Shown here: in pieces, positions 15,333 through 17,967 of the stretch
How positions within the stretch are numbered: position 1 is the first letter of the stretch
How the letters are laid out: each line of letters starts with the position of its first letter
Origin: Comamonadaceae bacterium UBA2334
GTDB taxonomy: Bacteria > Pseudomonadota > Gammaproteobacteria > Burkholderiales > Burkholderiaceae_C
NCBI GenBank assembly: GCA_002344885.1
Contig: DDUQ01000135.1
Coordinates: 9,674 to 27,640 of the forward strand
Direction: 5' to 3'
DNA: 17,967 nt
Notes under the pieces: model-generated
The model's input: the letters and a program-made list of their open reading frames with translations, nothing else
Told to the model about the DNA's origin: nothing
Database searches by the model: none
Translations under genes and position numbers: made by a program

Positions 15333-16088
15333 ATGCCCAACCCACTGTTTACCCCCAACCTGACCCCGGCGCAGAACGTGTGTGACGCCGTCCAAGACCA
15401 GGGTTTTGCCATCGTGGGTGCTGCGGAGGTCTGCCGTCTGCTGGGCGTGTCAGCATCGGCGCTCGATGATTTGACCCCTTTCTGGTCCGATTTGCCGCCT
15501 GACGAGTTCCTGAAGGATGGGGGCCGATACCGCAAGCGCCGCCACGGGTCGTTCGTGGTTCAGGGCGATGCCGTGCGCCAGGTGCCACACCGCGCGCACT
15601 GGCAACCGCTGGAGTACAACGCCCTGCACGGCGGCATGCAGCGCTGGTTTGGCGAGTTGGACGCCGCCTGTGTTGCCAGCCCGGCCTGGCATCCGCTGTT
15701 GCGTGGTTTGTGCCAACTGGCATCTTCACTCAAAGGTGAGCAACCCTGGTTTGTGGAGGTGCACCAGTTCCGCATCGACACGCAAGGCGGCATCGGACGC
15801 CCCACGCCCGAGGGCGCACACCGTGACGGTGTGGATTACGTGGCGGTCTTCATGGTCGCCCGCACAGGCATCAAGGGTGGTGAGAGCCGTGTGTTCGAGG
15901 CCCATGGCCCCAAAGGCGAGCGGTTCACCCTGACGGAGCCCTGGTCATTGCTGTTGCTTGACGACGAGCAGGTCATCCACGAGACAACACCCATTCAACC
16001 CGCAGACGCTGACGCGCTGGGCTGGCGCGACACGCTGGTCGTCACGCTGCGGGCCAAGGGATTTCAGGAAGACACCGCAGCGGTCTGA
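15333..16088 (+). CDS. 2-oxoglutarate/Fe(II)-dependent dioxygenase (2OG-Fe dioxygenase family, amino-acid hydroxylase-like)
   Basis: Soluble protein of 251 residues resembling the 2OG-Fe dioxygenase family that includes the L-isoleucine 4-hydroxylase of Bacillus. The Fe(II) triad is visible as H163 and D165 in GAHRDGVDYV and H216 in DEQVIHETTP. The 2OG-binding arginine is probably in WRDTLVVTLR (R232 or R240). Other family features are RYRKRRHGSF (65-74), VEVHQFRID (141-149) and GGESRVFEAHG (182-192). ATG 15333 is the first start in the frame; no good ribosome site precedes it, so the start is less certain than the family. The substrate cannot be read off; free amino acids are the known substrates of characterised relatives. 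It stands alone on + between minus-strand genes and converges with the response regulator. Confidence 0.82.
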   Translation: MPNPLFTPNLTPAQNVCDAVQDQGFAIVGAAEVCRLLGVSASALDDLTPFWSDLPPDEFLKDGGRYRKRRHGSFVVQGDAVRQVPHRAHWQPLEYNALHGGMQRWFGELDAACVASPAWHPLLRGLCQLASSLKGEQPWFVEVHQFRIDTQGGIGRPTPEGAHRDGVDYVAVFMVARTGIKGGESRVFEAHGPKGERFTLTEPWSLLLLDDEQVIHETTPIQPADADALGWRDTLVVTLRAKGFQEDTAAV

Positions 16089-16095
16089 GGGCTGT

Positions 16096-16118
16096 GTGGC
16101 AGCCAGGTAGGCTGCCGC
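16096..16118. repeat. Inverted repeat between convergent dioxygenase and response-regulator genes
   Basis: GGCAGCC (16098-16104) and GGCTGCC (16110-16116) form a perfect 7-bp stem around AGGTA. It can be extended by a G-T wobble pair and one more pair. There is no T run on either side, so it is not a classical intrinsic terminator, though its location just after a stop codon suggests an end-of-transcript hairpin. An 8-bp direct repeat GCTTGCGA follows at 16117-16124 and 16134-16141. Confidence 0.45.
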
Positions 16119-16186
16119 TTGCGATTGTCTGTTGCTTGCGACTTTTCAGGGCGCGCATGCTGCGGGCAAGCGCCACTGGCGACTGC

Positions 16187-16642
16187 TTAAGCGGGTTCGG
16201 CAGAGGCACCGGGCGTGTTCGCGTCGGATGCCGAAGCGGTGGGCCGATCTGCTGGCGTGAACGGCGGCGGCGGGCCGCCATTGACGAGTTTTTCGATCAG
16301 GTTGCTCAGCTGAGCAGGTTTGAACGGTTTGGCCAGGTAGGCATTGGCACCTACCTGCTTGCCTTTTTCGCGGTCTTGGGGCGCATCGTTGCCTGAGAGC
16401 ATCACGATCCAGGTCTGAGCCATTTCTGGTCGTGCCCTGAGTTGGCGGCACACTTCCAGACCGTCGAAGCGGCCTGGCATCATCACATCCAACAGCAGCA
16501 GGCTGGGTCGGAGGGTCAATGCCAGGGCCAGGCCTTGTTCACCGTTGGAAGCCTCGTGCATTTCGAACCCGGCATGTTCAACCGACCACCTCACCATGCG
16601 GCGAATGGGGTATTGATCGTCGACGACGAGTACTTTTTTCAC
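16187..16642 (-). CDS. Receiver-only response regulator, GTG start
   Basis: CheY-like phosphoacceptor protein of 151 residues. It has the acidic pair D8/D9 (KVLVVDDQYP), phosphoacceptor D52 (LLLLDVMMPG), S83 in the Thr/Ser switch position (VMLSGND) and K105 in YLAKPFKP, so the receiver looks complete. After about residue 122 there is only a Pro/Ala/Ser-rich tail (GGPPPPFTPADRP onward) and no DNA-binding or enzymatic output domain. The frame is open to 16708 inside the thiolase gene. GTG 16642 is chosen because GGAGGAG (16647-16653) precedes it and it gives the classic MKKVLVVDD start. It begins 17 bp after the thiolase stop, so the two genes are probably co-transcribed. No histidine kinase is in the window, so its partner is unknown. 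Confidence 0.87.
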   Translation of the reverse strand: MKKVLVVDDQYPIRRMVRWSVEHAGFEMHEASNGEQGLALALTLRPSLLLLDVMMPGRFDGLEVCRQLRARPEMAQTWIVMLSGNDAPQDREKGKQVGANAYLAKPFKPAQLSNLIEKLVNGGPPPPFTPADRPTASASDANTPGASAEPA

Positions 16643-16646
16643 GAGG

Positions 16647-16653
16647 CTCCTCC
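16647..16653 (-). promoter_or_regulatory. Ribosome binding site deciding the GTG start of the response regulator
   Basis: GGAGGAG on the minus strand lies four bases before GTG 16642, inside the 17-bp gap after the thiolase stop. It excludes the longer reading that starts within the thiolase gene. Confidence 0.75.
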
Positions 16654-16659
16654 GGTGGG

Positions 16660-17844
16660 TTACATCCTCTCGAATATAGCGGCAATACCCTGGCCGCCGC
16701 CGATGCACATGGTCACCAGGGCGTAGCGGCCCTGGATGCGTTGCAGTTCGTACAGCGCCTTGACGGTGATCAGCGCACCGGTGGCCCCGATGGGGTGACC
16801 CAATGAAATGCCGGAGCCGTTGGGGTTGACTTTGGCGGGGTCCAGGCCCAGTTCACGGGTCACGGCGCAGGCTTGGGCGGCAAAGGCCTCGTTGGCCTCG
16901 ATCACGTCCAGGTCGTTGACGGTCAGGCCGGTCTTTTTCAGCACGGCTTGAGTGGCAGAGATGGGGCCCACGCCCATGATCTTGGGGTCGAGGCCAGTGT
17001 GCGCATAGCCCACGAGGCGTGCCAGTGGCTTCAGGCCACGTGCCTGGGCGGCCTGGCCTTCCATCAGCACGACGGCGGCGGCAGCGTCGTTGATGCCCGA
17101 CGCGTTGCCCGCGGTCACGGTGCCGTTTTCTTTCACGAACACAGGCTTGAGTTTGGAAAAATCTTCCAGCTTGGCACCGGCGCGGAAGTGCTCGTCAGTC
17201 GTGTAGGCCACTTCGCCTTTTTTGCTCTTGAGCATCACGGGCACGATCTGGTCTTTGAAGTAACCTGCGGCCGTGGCGCGCTCGGCGCGGTTGTGGCTTT
17301 CAACGGCCAGGGCGTCCTGCATTTCGCGGGTGATGCCGTACTTGGCCGCCACGTTCTCGGCAGTCACGCCCATGTGGATGGTGTGGAACGGGTCGTGCAG
17401 CGCGCCCACCACCATGTCCACCATCTTGGCATCGCCCATGCGGGCACCCCAACGGGCGGTCAGGGAGGCATAGGGGCCGCGGCTCATGTTTTCTGCACCA
17501 CCGCCGATGGCCACATCGGTGTCGCCCAGCAGAATGCTCTGGCTGGCATTGACAATGGCTTGCAGGCCCGAGCCGCACAGGCGGTTGACGTTGTAGGCAG
17601 GGGTGCCTTCGCTGCAACCGCCGTTGATGGCGGCCACGCGGCTGAGGTACATGTCCTTGGGTTCCGTGTTGACCACATGGCCGAAAACGACGTGACCGAC
17701 GTCTTTGCCGTCCACGCCTGCACGTGCCAGCGACTCGCGCACCACCAGTGCGGCGAGTTCGGTGGTGGGAATGTCTTTCAGGCTGCCGCCATAGGTGCCG
17801 ATGGCTGTGCGCACGCCGCTGACGACGACTACTTCTCTGCTCAT
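16660..17844 (-). CDS. bktB: Beta-ketothiolase / acetyl-CoA acetyltransferase (BktB type)
   Basis: Thiolase of 394 residues that condenses acetyl-CoA with acyl-CoA or cleaves 3-ketoacyl-CoA. BktB of Cupriavidus accepts longer chains and feeds polyhydroxyalkanoate synthesis. The catalytic residues are present: nucleophile C90 (NRLCGSGLQAI), H350 (GISLGHPIGATG) and C380 (MCIGGGQG). ENGTVTAGNASGINDAAAA and NEAFAAQACAV are also conserved. The opening REVVVVSGVRTAIGTYGGSLKD and the ending MCIGGGQGIAAIFERM follow BktB more closely than PhaA. ATG 17844 has CGGAG seven bases upstream. It is followed by the response regulator after 17 bp. Assignment to thiolase is certain; choice of BktB over a degradative thiolase rests on similarity recalled from the known protein. 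Confidence 0.92.
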   Translation of the reverse strand: MSREVVVVSGVRTAIGTYGGSLKDIPTTELAALVVRESLARAGVDGKDVGHVVFGHVVNTEPKDMYLSRVAAINGGCSEGTPAYNVNRLCGSGLQAIVNASQSILLGDTDVAIGGGAENMSRGPYASLTARWGARMGDAKMVDMVVGALHDPFHTIHMGVTAENVAAKYGITREMQDALAVESHNRAERATAAGYFKDQIVPVMLKSKKGEVAYTTDEHFRAGAKLEDFSKLKPVFVKENGTVTAGNASGINDAAAAVVLMEGQAAQARGLKPLARLVGYAHTGLDPKIMGVGPISATQAVLKKTGLTVNDLDVIEANEAFAAQACAVTRELGLDPAKVNPNGSGISLGHPIGATGALITVKALYELQRIQGRYALVTMCIGGGQGIAAIFERM

Positions 17845-17967
17845 GGGATGTCTCCGAGTGGGTTGGGGAGGGGGTGAAGGAATCTGTAATTATGAATTCA
17901 AATTCTGTGCATTCGCTGACAGCTTGCCTTTCATGCTTGCTCAGGGCTCAAAAAGGTGCCGGGCTGT
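17845..17967. other. Upstream region of the thiolase gene to the right edge
   Basis: No gene is seen. An AT-rich patch at about 17885-17905 (CATAAT on the minus strand) could hold the thiolase promoter, but no matching -35 box is clear. Confidence 0.3.

Noticed and set aside
16873..17877. Plus-strand open frame of 334 codons opposite the thiolase gene
   Set aside because: Gly/Val/His-rich antisense shadow; the opposite strand carries all thiolase catalytic motifs.

Overview
The window is high-GC chromosomal DNA of a betaproteobacterium, most likely Burkholderiales and probably Comamonadaceae. This rests on gene content: EttA, a DUF1631 protein, an Aap-type amino-acid importer linked to a PLP amino-acid deaminase, a BktB-type thiolase and a short bacteriohemerythrin, all compact and mostly housekeeping in style. 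No tRNA, rRNA, CRISPR array, insertion sequence or prophage gene was seen.

Layout. Bases 1-496 (-) hold the N-terminal part of an RhlE-type DEAD-box RNA helicase that runs off the left edge. Divergent from it, on +, are ettA (761-2425), a DUF1415 gene with a GTG start (2504-3049) and a long DUF1631 gene with a TTG start (3142-5589). Converging on these from the right is a minus-strand cluster read aapJ, aapQ, aapM, aapP, a 112-codon unknown gene, then a D-threonine-aldolase/D-serine-dehydratase-like 'amino acid deaminase' (11466 down to 5604). A strong intrinsic terminator sits between aapJ and aapQ. The last three genes overlap at their stop/start codons (1 bp and 4 bp), so uptake and breakdown of an amino acid look coupled. 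A sigma-54-like promoter candidate lies upstream of aapJ.

Divergent from aapJ is an acyl-CoA synthetase (11800-13578, +). It converges with a DUF2189 membrane-protein gene (13609-14516, -) that is broken in this sequence by a one-base deficit in a run of seven G. Next come a bacteriohemerythrin (14700-15119, -) in which one iron-ligand histidine position is Leu, a 2OG-Fe(II) dioxygenase (15333-16088, +), and a probable two-gene unit on - made of a beta-ketothiolase (17844-16660) and a receiver-only response regulator (16642-16187).

Nothing in the window is clearly a new defence or mobile system. The leads most worth a second look are the unknown 112-aa gene locked between transporter and deaminase, the DUF2189 homopolymer frameshift, the hemerythrin ligand loss, and the thiolase/response-regulator pairing.
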